Positions 14,126-22,040 are shown, numbered from the stretch's first letter. The stretch is 26,897 nt of DNA from Heterotrichella gracilis (GCA_032358255.1 JAULBX010028748.1:1-26897); one strand, 5' to 3'. Notes: generated by a model not told the origin, from the letters alone. A program made the numbers and translations.

Positions 14126-15082
14126 ATGATTGAACAATTAAAGGAAATGATACTTCCTTTCCGCATAATGAATATCGTTGATAATCTAACACCCAACAAT
14201 ATACAAAGTTTTCTATTTCATGGGGAACAAGGTGTTGGTAAAAGCTTAACAGCAAGACTTTTATCTGAAAAATTAAAAATGCCCACCATTAATTTAGACT
14301 TATCCGCTAAGGGGGGGAGAGGTGTAGATTCATTAGAGGATATTAGAGTATTTATAGATCAAAAAACAACTTTGAGAAAAATCATTATAATTAACGAGGT
14401 TGATAATCTAAGCTCTAAAGCGTTGGAAACCTTAAAAAACCTTATGGATGAATATTGCGTCCCTGATAATAATAAAGCAGTTTTTCTGCTCACTACAAAT
14501 CACATCAATAAATTAGAAAACGCTATCTCTACATCACGCTGTGAAGCGATAAATTTCAATATTAAAACAGATGAAAAGAAAGAAATATACCAAAAATCTA
14601 CTCTTGCTTGTTATGATATGTTAAAAAAAACAGGAATAGAAATTGATGATCATATAAAAGATTCAATTAAAGTTCTGCTAACCAACACTCTACCTGATTA
14701 CAGGGCGATGACTAACACGCTTGAATTGGCTATTAACATCCACAAAGAGGGCGGTAAATTAGAATTAAACTTTAGTGGTTTTTCCTCTCCTACGATTGTT
14801 GCAAGAGAAATGTTAAACTTCTTTAAGAAGAAAGATTTTAAAGGCTTTATTCCATGGTATAAATCAAACGTCACCTTTAAACACAAAGAAGCTATTGATA
14901 AATTTTTATGTATGGCTGAAACATCAAAGGATTTACATTCCAATGAAGATATTTACAACAAGAATATGTCTTTAATATATTTTCACGCTTCTGTCTATAT
15001 ACATAGAATAGATACGGGTCATACACCTGATATTCATTTAATTTCATTTTTGGGTTCTATCATTGGTGGTACTAATGGCTAA
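14126..15082 (+). CDS. 44: gp44-like clamp-loader ATPase, 318 aa
   Basis: AAA+ ATPase of the clamp loader, which opens the gp45 ring and places it at primer ends. Walker A GEQGVGKS (about residues 36-43), Walker B region IIIINEVDNLS, sensor-1 FLLTTNHI, and the arginine-finger motif STSRC are all in order, followed by a helical lid and collar domain. Length equals T4 gp44 (319). The usual Walker B DExD reads NEVD here (Asp to Asn) while the catalytic Glu is kept. Start: ATG at 14126 with AAGGGAG 6 bases before it; an upstream TTG in frame has no ribosome site. It overlaps the next gene by 8 bases. Confidence 0.88.
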   Translation: MIEQLKEMILPFRIMNIVDNLTPNNIQSFLFHGEQGVGKSLTARLLSEKLKMPTINLDLSAKGGRGVDSLEDIRVFIDQKTTLRKIIIINEVDNLSSKALETLKNLMDEYCVPDNNKAVFLLTTNHINKLENAISTSRCEAINFNIKTDEKKEIYQKSTLACYDMLKKTGIEIDDHIKDSIKVLLTNTLPDYRAMTNTLELAINIHKEGGKLELNFSGFSSPTIVAREMLNFFKKKDFKGFIPWYKSNVTFKHKEAIDKFLCMAETSKDLHSNEDIYNKNMSLIYFHASVYIHRIDTGHTPDIHLISFLGSIIGGTNG

Positions 15083-15326
15083 AACCCCCCTATCACACTT
15101 TTGGGATATAAGTAATGGCAAACAGGATTATACTGATACATATAACCCTAACATTATTGATAATTTCTATAGTCAGTATCAAGATACTGCACAGTTTGCA
15201 TCATTTGTTTCGTCAATATCAAATAGTATTAGCGATAAACATCATTATAATCTATATCAATCATTTATAAAAAAAGGTGTTCAAAGGCAAACACCATCAT
15301 ACATAAGAGGTAAAATTGAAGAATAA
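15075..15326 (+). CDS. 62: gp62-like clamp-loader small subunit, 83 aa
   Basis: A short protein whose pattern YNPNIIDNFYSQYQDTAQFA, then HYNLYQSFIKKGVQRQ follows the phage clamp-loader small-subunit family (NPF.IN..LS...D...FAN.MN, then .+.YDF....RK+.RF). T4 gp62 is longer (187 residues), but compact forms near 80-160 residues occur in other phages. The ATG overlaps the gp44 stop by 8 bases (ATGGCTAA), as expected for two subunits of one complex. The rest of the T4 C-terminal region is absent. Confidence comes from position plus a weak motif match. Confidence 0.7.
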   Translation: MAKTPLSHFWDISNGKQDYTDTYNPNIIDNFYSQYQDTAQFASFVSSISNSISDKHHYNLYQSFIKKGVQRQTPSYIRGKIEE

Positions 15327-15729
15327 AACAGTTTTTATAAGTGGTTCAAGAAGCCTAAAACATCTTGACGTTAAAGTAACCAATCGCCTAGACAACATTA
15401 TTTCAAAAGGATTATCTGTAATTGTTGGTGATTGTTATGGTGCAGACTTATTAATTCAACATTATTTTCATGGTAAGGGTTATAGAGATGTAACGGTTTT
15501 TTATGTTGGAACTATAAGAAATAATTATGGTAATTTTCCAACTGTTAAAGTTTCTGATAGTAACATCTACGCTATGAAAGATTCTGATATGACAAAAAAG
15601 GTTGACTTTGGATTTATTATTTATGACGGTACTTCCCCTGGTAGTACAGCAAACATTAAAAGATTAAGGGAAATGAAAAAGTCTGTCGTTGTTTATGATT
15701 TTATTAAAGAAATGTTTATGGAAAATTAA
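15316..15729 (+). CDS. SLOG-fold (YspA/DprA-related) protein, 137 aa
   Basis: FISGSRSL at the N-terminus, VIVGDCYGADLLIQ in the middle, and FIIYDGTSPGSTANIKRL near the C-terminus are the Rossmann-like motifs of the SLOG superfamily (DprA, LOG, YspA), which bind nucleotides or nucleotide-derived ligands. There is no DprA DNA-binding extension, so this is the stand-alone small form. TTG at 15316 has AGAGG about 6 bases upstream and overlaps the gp62 gene by 11 bases, so it is co-translated with the clamp loader. The next gene is TerD. Ligand and role are not shown by the sequence. Confidence 0.72.
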   Translation: MKNKTVFISGSRSLKHLDVKVTNRLDNIISKGLSVIVGDCYGADLLIQHYFHGKGYRDVTVFYVGTIRNNYGNFPTVKVSDSNIYAMKDSDMTKKVDFGFIIYDGTSPGSTANIKRLREMKKSVVVYDFIKEMFMEN

Positions 15730-15737
15730 TAAATAGA

Positions 15738-15766
15738 TTGACAAAAAACCCTCTTTATGTTATAAA
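15738..15766 (+). promoter_or_regulatory. Sigma70-type promoter of the TerD gene
   Basis: TTGACA (15738-15743), 17 bases, TATAAA (15761-15766), with TG one base before the -10. The spacer is a near-palindrome (ACAAAAA and TTTATGT, one mismatch). It is followed by a ribosome site AAAGGAA and the terD ATG. Confidence 0.8.
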
Positions 15767-15798
15767 TTAATCCTTAACAATATAATAAAAGGAATTTT

Positions 15799-16353
15799 AT
15801 GCCATTAATACTAGAAAAAAACGTACCCCTAAATCTTGAAAAAGAAACTATCGATCCTGTAACAAAAGAAATCACAACAACCCCATTGACCAATATCCAA
15901 ATTGGTGCTGGTTGGGACTTACCCACTAGAGGACAAGGCGTTGATCTTGATTTAGTATTATCTACAAATACGAAACAAGTATGTTATTACAACAATTTGT
16001 CTTTATTTGATGGTGCAGTAAAGCATTGTGGGGATAACAGAACTGGTAAAGGGGAAGGTGCAGATGAAACAATAAATGTGGATTTAACCAAGTTACCTGA
16101 CAATGTAACTGAATTAGAGGTTGCGGTAAGCTCATTTAATGGTTTCAACTTCCAAGATATTCAAAATGAATTTGTGCAAATCGTTGATTTAACAACGAAT
16201 AATGTTATTGCAAAATCAAAAGATAACCTTGGTGGTTCAGGTCAAACTTTAATTTTGGCTAAACTTGTAAAAACTAATAACCTATGGTCAGTAACAGTTC
16301 AAAATAAAGTTACAGGACAAAACTGTAGAGAATACTTACAATCTAAAGTATAA
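15799..16353 (+). CDS. terD: TerD-family calcium-binding stress protein, 184 aa
   Basis: TerD/TerZ/CABP proteins are calcium-binding beta-sandwich proteins linked to tellurite resistance, phage resistance and stress responses in bacteria. The family core is clear: IGAGWDLP (residues 37-44), GVDLDLVL, LSLFDGAVKHCGDNRTGKG followed by EGADETINVDL with the acidic calcium site, then ELEVAVSSFNG and a final FVQIVD. Full family length. It stands alone between the clamp-loader/SLOG operon and nrdA, with its own promoter and a hairpin after it, so it is expressed independently. Other ter genes (terB, terC) are not in the window. What it does for a phage is unknown; protection of the infected cell is a guess. 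Confidence 0.9.
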   Translation: MPLILEKNVPLNLEKETIDPVTKEITTTPLTNIQIGAGWDLPTRGQGVDLDLVLSTNTKQVCYYNNLSLFDGAVKHCGDNRTGKGEGADETINVDLTKLPDNVTELEVAVSSFNGFNFQDIQNEFVQIVDLTTNNVIAKSKDNLGGSGQTLILAKLVKTNNLWSVTVQNKVTGQNCREYLQSKV

Positions 16354-16367
16354 TATTTTTATAAAAA

Positions 16368-16391
16368 AGTAGGGGGTTCACTACCCCTACT
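16368..16391. terminator. Hairpin after terD, better as a minus-strand terminator
   Basis: AGTAGGGG (16368-16375) pairs with CCCCTACT (16384-16391) around an 8-base loop. On the plus strand it is followed by AAAATTATT, on the minus strand by TTTTTTAT, so it would stop transcription better leftward, though it may also limit read-through from terD into nrdA. Confidence 0.6.
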
Positions 16392-16404
16392 AAAATTATT
16401 ATTT

Positions 16405-16417
16405 GCTAATTATTAGC
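16405..16417. promoter_or_regulatory. Short palindrome upstream of nrdA
   Basis: GCTAAT-T-ATTAGC is a perfect palindrome 25 bases before the nrdA start codon. It does not match the NrdR box. It may be an operator or a chance AT-rich dyad. Confidence 0.35.
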
Positions 16418-16441
16418 TAACAATTAAAAAAGATACTGTAA

Positions 16442-18649
16442 ATGACAGAAATAAAAATAGATTTAACGAGAGATAATCTTTTGACGGAACAATCAAAAGT
16501 CCTTTTAAAAGATTATTATATGACAAAAGATGAAAAATCCCCTCAAGAGTGCTATGCAAGAGCATCAAAGGCTTATTGCTATGGTGATTTTGAACTAGCC
16601 CAAAGAATATATGACTATGCGTCAAAAAATTGGTTTATGTTCTCATCTCCGATTTTATCAAATGCACCTGCGTATGGTGAAAAACCTAAAGCACTTCCAA
16701 TATCATGTTATCTAAATTTTGTGGAAGATACTCTCCACGATATTATAGAACATTCTACAGAAACAAGATGGTTATCTGTTAAAGGGGGTGGTGTTGGTGG
16801 ACACTGGAGTAAGGTACGTTCACAAAGTTCAAAATCCCCAGGCATAATGCCTTTTTTGCATACCATTGATTCTGATATGGTTGCATATACACAAGCGTCA
16901 ACACGAAAGGGTAGTTATGCAGCTTATCTTGATGTTAATAATTCCGATATTATGGAATTTATTACAATGCGAACGCCCACAGGCGGTGATATTAATCGTA
17001 AAAACTTAAATCTACATCATGGTATTAATATCAGCGATGACTTTATGAACGCCGTTAAAAATAATGAAGATTTTGATTTAATTTGTCCACACAGTAAAGA
17101 AGTCAAAGAAACTGTATCTGCTAGAAAATTATGGCAAAAAATATTAGAAACACGCTACAGAACAGGTGAACCATACCTGCATTTTATTGATACTGCCAAT
17201 AGAGCATTACCACAAGAAATGAAAGATAAAGGCTTGAGAATCAATGGGTCTAATTTATGCTTAACAGGCAATACACAAGTTACTATTAGATATGCCGATG
17301 GTGTAATTGAGAGAACTAATATAGCTTTATTGTCTGATATTTATAAAAAAAATGATTATATTGAAATTTTATCTTATGATATAAACACCAATAAATCAGA
17401 ATTTAAATTTATTGAAAATTGCGGACTTACTAATGACAATGCTGATATAATATTGTTGGGGATACCAAATAATAACTCAAACTACTTACATTTAACCCCT
17501 GAACATAAGGTATACACTGTAAATCGTGGTTATATTGAGGCTAAAAATATAACTTCCAATGATATTTTGTTGGTTGATAATTTTAATGGAGATCATGGTA
17601 TTTCTCAAATAAATGGATTTACATTAGAACTTTTAGGTAAAAATTTAGTTTACGACATTACAGTTCAAGGCAATCATAATTTTTTCGCAAATGATATATT
17701 GGTTCATAACTGTCAAGAGATAGAATTACCGACTAACTCTGAACGTACTGCTGTTTGTTGCCTTTCTTCTCTTAATATAGAATTATACGATGAATGGAAA
17801 GATACTAATATCGTGGAAGATCTTATAACATTCCTCGATAATGTATTGCAATATTTTATTGATAACGCTCCTGATGAATTATATAAAGCTAAATACAGTG
17901 CTTCCATGGAACGGTCTCTTGGATTAGGTGCTATGGGATTTCATGCGTATTTACAGAAAAAAATGATACCATTCACATATAAAGACGCAAAAGATATTAA
18001 TAATGAAATATTCAGTAATATTAAATTAAAAGCTACAAAACAGTCGCTAAAACTTGGTAAAGAACGAGGGGAAGCACCTGATATGGTTGGTACTGGCTTG
18101 AGAAATGCGTTTTTATTAGCGATTGCACCCAACGCAAATTCCTCAATGATAACTGGCACTACACCATCTATTGAGCCAATGAATGCTAATGCGTTTACAC
18201 ATAGAAGCCGTGTTGGTAGTCATTTAATTAAAAATAAGATACTTGAGCAGTTACTAGAAAAATACGGTAAAAATACAGATGAAGTTTGGAAGCATATTAT
18301 TTTAGATAAAGGCTCTGTTGAAAATCTTGACTTCTTATCCCGTGATGAAAAGCAAGTATTTAAAACGTTCAAAGAAATAGACCCCACGGATTTAGTGTAT
18401 TTAGCTTCTGATAGGCAGAAATATCTTTGCCAAGGACAGTCTATAAATCTTTACTTCCCTCCCAAATGTGATAAAAAAACATTAAGCTATGTTCATTTTA
18501 AAGCGTGGGAAACTGGTTGTAAGGGATTATATTACTTGCGGACTGAATCATCTAACAAAGTAGATAAACTAAGTGAAAAGGTTGAAAGAAATTCTTTAAA
18601 GGATTATAAAGATAATACAGATAATGAATGTAAAGCGTGTGAGGGTTAA
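16442..18649 (+). CDS. nrdA: Ribonucleotide reductase large subunit (NrdA) with intein, 735 aa precursor
   Basis: Class I ribonucleotide reductase large subunit, which reduces ribonucleoside diphosphates to deoxy forms for phage DNA synthesis. Visible: ISCYLN with the first redox Cys (89), VKGGGVGGHWS and RKGSYAAYLD, the active-site NL-C-QE split by an intein, CCLSSLN with the second redox Cys (439), TGTTPSIEP, LYYLRTES with the radical-transfer tyrosine pair, and a C-terminal CKAC (730-733). Without the 151-residue intein the enzyme is 584 aa, shorter than T4 or E. coli NrdA (about 750). The N-terminal ATP cone is missing, so dATP shut-off through that domain should not occur. It lies just before nrdB, with which it forms an operon. 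Confidence 0.93.
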   Translation: MTEIKIDLTRDNLLTEQSKVLLKDYYMTKDEKSPQECYARASKAYCYGDFELAQRIYDYASKNWFMFSSPILSNAPAYGEKPKALPISCYLNFVEDTLHDIIEHSTETRWLSVKGGGVGGHWSKVRSQSSKSPGIMPFLHTIDSDMVAYTQASTRKGSYAAYLDVNNSDIMEFITMRTPTGGDINRKNLNLHHGINISDDFMNAVKNNEDFDLICPHSKEVKETVSARKLWQKILETRYRTGEPYLHFIDTANRALPQEMKDKGLRINGSNLCLTGNTQVTIRYADGVIERTNIALLSDIYKKNDYIEILSYDINTNKSEFKFIENCGLTNDNADIILLGIPNNNSNYLHLTPEHKVYTVNRGYIEAKNITSNDILLVDNFNGDHGISQINGFTLELLGKNLVYDITVQGNHNFFANDILVHNCQEIELPTNSERTAVCCLSSLNIELYDEWKDTNIVEDLITFLDNVLQYFIDNAPDELYKAKYSASMERSLGLGAMGFHAYLQKKMIPFTYKDAKDINNEIFSNIKLKATKQSLKLGKERGEAPDMVGTGLRNAFLLAIAPNANSSMITGTTPSIEPMNANAFTHRSRVGSHLIKNKILEQLLEKYGKNTDEVWKHIILDKGSVENLDFLSRDEKQVFKTFKEIDPTDLVYLASDRQKYLCQGQSINLYFPPKCDKKTLSYVHFKAWETGCKGLYYLRTESSNKVDKLSEKVERNSLKDYKDNTDNECKACEG
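17258..17710 (+). other. Mini-intein inserted at the catalytic cysteine of NrdA, 151 aa
   Basis: The intein begins with Cys273 (CLTGNTQV, block A) and ends VHN (423), followed by Cys424 of the extein. Block B (LTPEHKVYT, with the TxxH-like TPEH) and the C-terminal blocks (VYDITVQGNHNFF, then ILVHN-C) are all present. There is no homing endonuclease domain, so it is a minimal splicing element. After splicing, NL and CQEIELPT are joined; this Cys is the one that forms the thiyl radical in class I enzymes (E. coli Cys439), so the unspliced protein must be inactive. Confidence 0.9.
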
Positions 18650-18652
18650 TAA

Positions 18653-19858
18653 ATGAATATTGTAATTTATACAAAGAAAAAATGTCCATATTGTAAATAT
18701 GCTAAGGATTGGTTAAAAAACTACCACTTAGAATATACAGAGGTATCTCTTGATGATGATACTAAAAGGGAATTATTTTATATTGAAAATCATGTTAATA
18801 CAGTACCACAAATTTTCATAGATAACTATAGAATTGGGGGATATACTGATTTACTACAAAGACATGATATTGCTTTTGATAATTCTCCATCAACAAGTCC
18901 TAGCAAAACATATAAACCATTCAATTTTGATTGGGCTTATGAAATTAGAACCAACCATGAAAACAATATGCACTGGCATGAGGGGGAAGTCGATTTATCT
19001 GACGATATTTTAGATTGGAAATCTGGTAAATTATCTGATAATGAAAAAGATTTTATTGTAAACATTCTACGATTGTTTACACAATCAGATGTTGCGGTGG
19101 GAAGTATTTATTTTGATAAATTTATTCCAAAATTCAAGAATAATGAAATTAGAAGTATGTTATCAACGTTCGCTACTCGTGAAGGTACACATACTTCCGC
19201 ATATTCCTTACTTAATGATACATTAGGATTACCTGATGAAGAATATCATACGTTTCTTGAATATTCAGAAATGACAGACAAACTTGACTTTATGTTGGAT
19301 TCTGATCCTAATACAGTTGAAGGTCTAGGATTAGCATTAGCTAAATCAGTATTTAATGAGGGTGTTACCTTATTCGCATCATTTGCTATGTTATTAAATT
19401 TCCAAAGATTTGGTAAAATGAAAGGAATGGGTACTGTTGTTGAATGGTCTCAAAAGGATGAAAATTATCATGTAAATGGACTTGCTAAATTATTCAGAAC
19501 TTTTTGTAATGAACACCCCCATATTGTCAATGATGAATTTAAGAAAAAAATCTATGAAATGGCAAGAAAAGTTTATGAATTGGAATCTAAATTTATTGAT
19601 TTAGCATTTAAGAACTATACTATACAAGGGTTGACAAAAGAAGAGGTTAAGGATTATGTTAAGTTTATCACCGATAGACGGTTAATAGAACTTGGATTAA
19701 AACCAAACTTTAAACAAAAAACCAATCCTATTGAATGGGTTGATTGGATTGTAAACGGCTCTGACCATTCAAACTTTTTTGAAAAAAGAGTAACTGAATA
19801 TGATTCTCATGGACTAACAGGTGAATGGGAATCTGCTTACGATAACTGGAACGACTAA
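18653..19858 (+). CDS. nrdB: Glutaredoxin-NrdB fusion (ribonucleotide reductase radical subunit), 401 aa
   Basis: Residues 1-70 are a glutaredoxin with active site CPYC (11-14) and the cis-proline strand TVPQIFI (50-56). After a Ser/Thr/Pro linker (about 78-88) comes the R2 domain: Glu112 in HEGEV, Glu177 and His180 in REGTH, radical Tyr184, Glu236 in FNEG, and Glu270/His273 in KDENYH, so all iron ligands and the tyrosine are present. The C-terminal acidic tail (SAYDNWND) would dock on NrdA. The glutaredoxin can re-reduce NrdA directly; a fusion of glutaredoxin to NrdB was described in Facklamia. A GAGGG site and 3-base gap couple it to nrdA. Confidence 0.93.
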   Translation: MNIVIYTKKKCPYCKYAKDWLKNYHLEYTEVSLDDDTKRELFYIENHVNTVPQIFIDNYRIGGYTDLLQRHDIAFDNSPSTSPSKTYKPFNFDWAYEIRTNHENNMHWHEGEVDLSDDILDWKSGKLSDNEKDFIVNILRLFTQSDVAVGSIYFDKFIPKFKNNEIRSMLSTFATREGTHTSAYSLLNDTLGLPDEEYHTFLEYSEMTDKLDFMLDSDPNTVEGLGLALAKSVFNEGVTLFASFAMLLNFQRFGKMKGMGTVVEWSQKDENYHVNGLAKLFRTFCNEHPHIVNDEFKKKIYEMARKVYELESKFIDLAFKNYTIQGLTKEEVKDYVKFITDRRLIELGLKPNFKQKTNPIEWVDWIVNGSDHSNFFEKRVTEYDSHGLTGEWESAYDNWND

Positions 19859-19888
19859 AAAATAATTATTAACCATAGGAATTTACTT

Positions 19889-20146
19889 ATGACCCCCGAC
19901 TTTAAAATATTCGCCATTAAACCACATACTTTTAAAGAAAATGAAGTATTAGATAACATTAAAGAAAAATTAATAGAATCTAAGAAAACATATCATATTG
20001 CAGAATTTCAAGATTTTAATGAAGCTATGTTTGCAGTATCGTTTTTTAAAAATAAACATAATGGTTCTTTCCCTGTTATCTTTGATCATGATACAAATTT
20101 AATAGGCTCTTTAGATGAGTTGGTTGAATATTTAACGAAACCATAA
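19889..20146 (+). CDS. Thioredoxin-fold protein lacking active-site cysteines, 85 aa
   Basis: The pattern FKIFAIKPHT, then a helix, a middle beta-alpha unit, and FPVIFDHDTNLIGSLDELVEYL with the cis-Pro strand and final helix is that of a small glutaredoxin. The CxxC is absent: the position after the first strand reads KPHTFKEN, with no Cys anywhere in the protein. It therefore cannot be a redox enzyme and would act by binding, for example to NrdA or NrdB. It begins 30 bases after nrdB with AGGA upstream. The fold call rests on pattern only. Confidence 0.65.
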   Translation: MTPDFKIFAIKPHTFKENEVLDNIKEKLIESKKTYHIAEFQDFNEAMFAVSFFKNKHNGSFPVIFDHDTNLIGSLDELVEYLTKP

Positions 20147-20758
20147 ATGTCGATTGAGTATAATCTACATAATGTGATATTATGGCACAGGTGCATTGTA
20201 AGACATTTTAAAAATAAGTCTTATAATTGCATAAAGTCAAAGTATCACATTAGAGGTCACGAAAAGTACCTCGAAACGAATTTAAAGAAATTTAAATTTC
20301 CCTACGAAAAACTTATGAAAGAGTTTGCAACACCTGATCAAATTAAATTATTTTTTATCACCTGTTGTTTACATGACGTAAATGACATTTTTAATATACA
20401 AGAAAAACTAACCTTACTAAAAGAGGCTTTCAATAAAAAGCTTATCATATTTGGTAATATTTACTGCCTGTTTGATAGAGATGTATCATACCTTAAAAAA
20501 AAGTACACCTCTATTAAAAACAGTTTAATCGTAAGAGATGGTATGTCTTGTGCATTAACATCATGCTACTTTAAGAAAGAAATTCTTACAGAAACTATTC
20601 TGATACTCGATAGTGTTTGTGGAATGTTAGGTGTTTTAAATAAAGTTGAAAGGGATAACTTGCTATGGCAGAAAGAGTATAATAAATTGTTGAAATATAG
20701 TTCATTTTTAACTAATTTCGATATAGAAAACTTCAAAAAAATCTTGACAGATAAATGA
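20147..20758 (+). CDS. 59: gp59-like helicase loader, 203 aa
   Basis: gp59 loads the gp41 replicative helicase on forks covered with gp32. The N-terminal pattern (Y/W with IVRHFKNKSYN.IKSKYHIR, then PDQIKLFFITCCL) and the C-terminal ILILDSVCGMLG with DNLLWQKEYNKLLKY follow T4 gp59 closely in order and spacing (T4: FILLDSFLNIID with DNLVWNNYSIKLKAY), and the length (203 against 217) agrees. It is directly upstream of the gp32-like gene, as in T4. The ATG follows the preceding stop without a gap and without a strong ribosome site, suggesting coupled translation. A promoter for the next gene lies within its last codons. Confidence 0.8.
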   Translation: MSIEYNLHNVILWHRCIVRHFKNKSYNCIKSKYHIRGHEKYLETNLKKFKFPYEKLMKEFATPDQIKLFFITCCLHDVNDIFNIQEKLTLLKEAFNKKLIIFGNIYCLFDRDVSYLKKKYTSIKNSLIVRDGMSCALTSCYFKKEILTETILILDSVCGMLGVLNKVERDNLLWQKEYNKLLKYSSFLTNFDIENFKKILTDK

Positions 20759-20772
20759 TTATCTGTTATTAT
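20744..20772 (+). promoter_or_regulatory. Sigma70 promoter of the gp32-like gene, with an 8-bp dyad filling its spacer
   Basis: TTGACA (20744-20749), 17 bases, TATTAT (20767-20772), with TG one base before the -10. ACAGATAA (20747-20754) and TTATCTGT (20759-20766) form a perfect inverted repeat around ATGA, the gp59 stop region, exactly filling the distance between -35 and -10. An operator is likely. Confidence 0.8.
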
Positions 20773-20813
20773 TAATAATAATAATAAATTAAACAACAAC
20801 CCAAGGATAAATA

Positions 20814-22040
20814 ATGTTCTATTCAAATAAACCTACTGAACCAACACAAAAAAAGACTTTTCAAAAAGATGAACGATATATTGATTTCGTAAAAACACAT
20901 AAATCATTAAAAACAACCATTAATAAAATTATTGACGAAACAGATGACTACACTGAAAAAGCACGTTTGGAAGGATTGCTAAAAAAGAATGTATTAAAAT
21001 ATGAATTTGTAATAATCCCTTTCAAAGAATTAAATTTTCTTGAATGGGCTACGTTTAACGCTACTTGGGATAATGATAGCCAAAAATTTATTGGCTCTAC
21101 TATAAACTCCCCCTTTAATTATATAAAAAGTGGTTATAAATCTGAAAATCTACAACACCAATATGATGAACATTTTTCAGATTTAATGACTAGATCTAAA
21201 ACTAGAAATGAAGATGGTGTAACCGCCCCTCAAATTTTCTATTTTATGGAACAGAAAAAACAAGGACTTGGTAAGGAATATGGGTTAAATGGAGGAAAAG
21301 AGTTTCTTACTCAAATATACATTATTAATGACCCAATTAACCCAAACAATAACGGAAAAATTAAATTAACCAAATTCACTATTTCTCCTTTAAAAAATGT
21401 TGCTAATATTGTTAATAGCGATAATATTAAAAAAGTTAAAGAATTGAAGGAGGAAGATACTTCACCTGCTATTGAAAAACAAATTGAACAAATTAATAAA
21501 GAGATGGATTTAAATTTTGAGACTGTTTTAAAATCACTAAACCATTCTATTACAGTTAAGTTCTCTATGTCACCCAGTGCAAAGACACTAGAGATATATG
21601 ATGATATGGAAGTTAATCCTCTTTCTAGTAAAATAGACTTATCAGGACAGTTTAATCTTCGTGATTTAATTGTCGAATTTAAAGACAAATATATCCCTCA
21701 AAAGTTAAGAGAAAACTTATCAAGACTAGGATTAAATGAGTATAGAATTTTTGAATACAAAGCTTATTATGACCTACATCGACACCTTGACGGACAACCT
21801 AATAAATTAAAAATATTCAATACATTTAATTTATTTAATTTCGATGATAGACTTAATTACATGGATAACTACGAGCCAACCCTACCAATTCTTAAAAGTA
21901 AAGGAAGCACAGTAAGAGAAAGTAATTTAGAAGTAAATGAAACAGTATCTTCTAATGTAGGTAATTTTGATTATAATAGTCAAACCGATGTAAAGGGACA
22001 TATCTACGACCTAGATGATCTCGATAATATTCCTTTCTAA
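20814..22040 (+). CDS. 32: gp32-like single-stranded DNA-binding protein, 408 aa
   Basis: Placed directly after gp59, as gene 32 is in T4, with its own strong promoter. It should coat single-stranded DNA and coordinate polymerase, UvsX and gp59. A charged N-terminal segment, a long central region with aromatic-rich strands (FLEWATFNATWD, QIFYFMEQKKQGLGKEYG) and an acidic tail ending DLDDLDNIPF are visible. There is no Cys in the protein, so the zinc ribbon of T4 gp32 is missing, and it is about 100 residues longer than T4's. The tail is like that of bacterial SSB (ending DDDIPF). The AT-rich leader (20773-20813) could be the site of autogenous control. Similarity in the core is weak, so the call is by context and tail. 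Confidence 0.75.
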   Translation: MFYSNKPTEPTQKKTFQKDERYIDFVKTHKSLKTTINKIIDETDDYTEKARLEGLLKKNVLKYEFVIIPFKELNFLEWATFNATWDNDSQKFIGSTINSPFNYIKSGYKSENLQHQYDEHFSDLMTRSKTRNEDGVTAPQIFYFMEQKKQGLGKEYGLNGGKEFLTQIYIINDPINPNNNGKIKLTKFTISPLKNVANIVNSDNIKKVKELKEEDTSPAIEKQIEQINKEMDLNFETVLKSLNHSITVKFSMSPSAKTLEIYDDMEVNPLSSKIDLSGQFNLRDLIVEFKDKYIPQKLRENLSRLGLNEYRIFEYKAYYDLHRHLDGQPNKLKIFNTFNLFNFDDRLNYMDNYEPTLPILKSKGSTVRESNLEVNETVSSNVGNFDYNSQTDVKGHIYDLDDLDNIPF

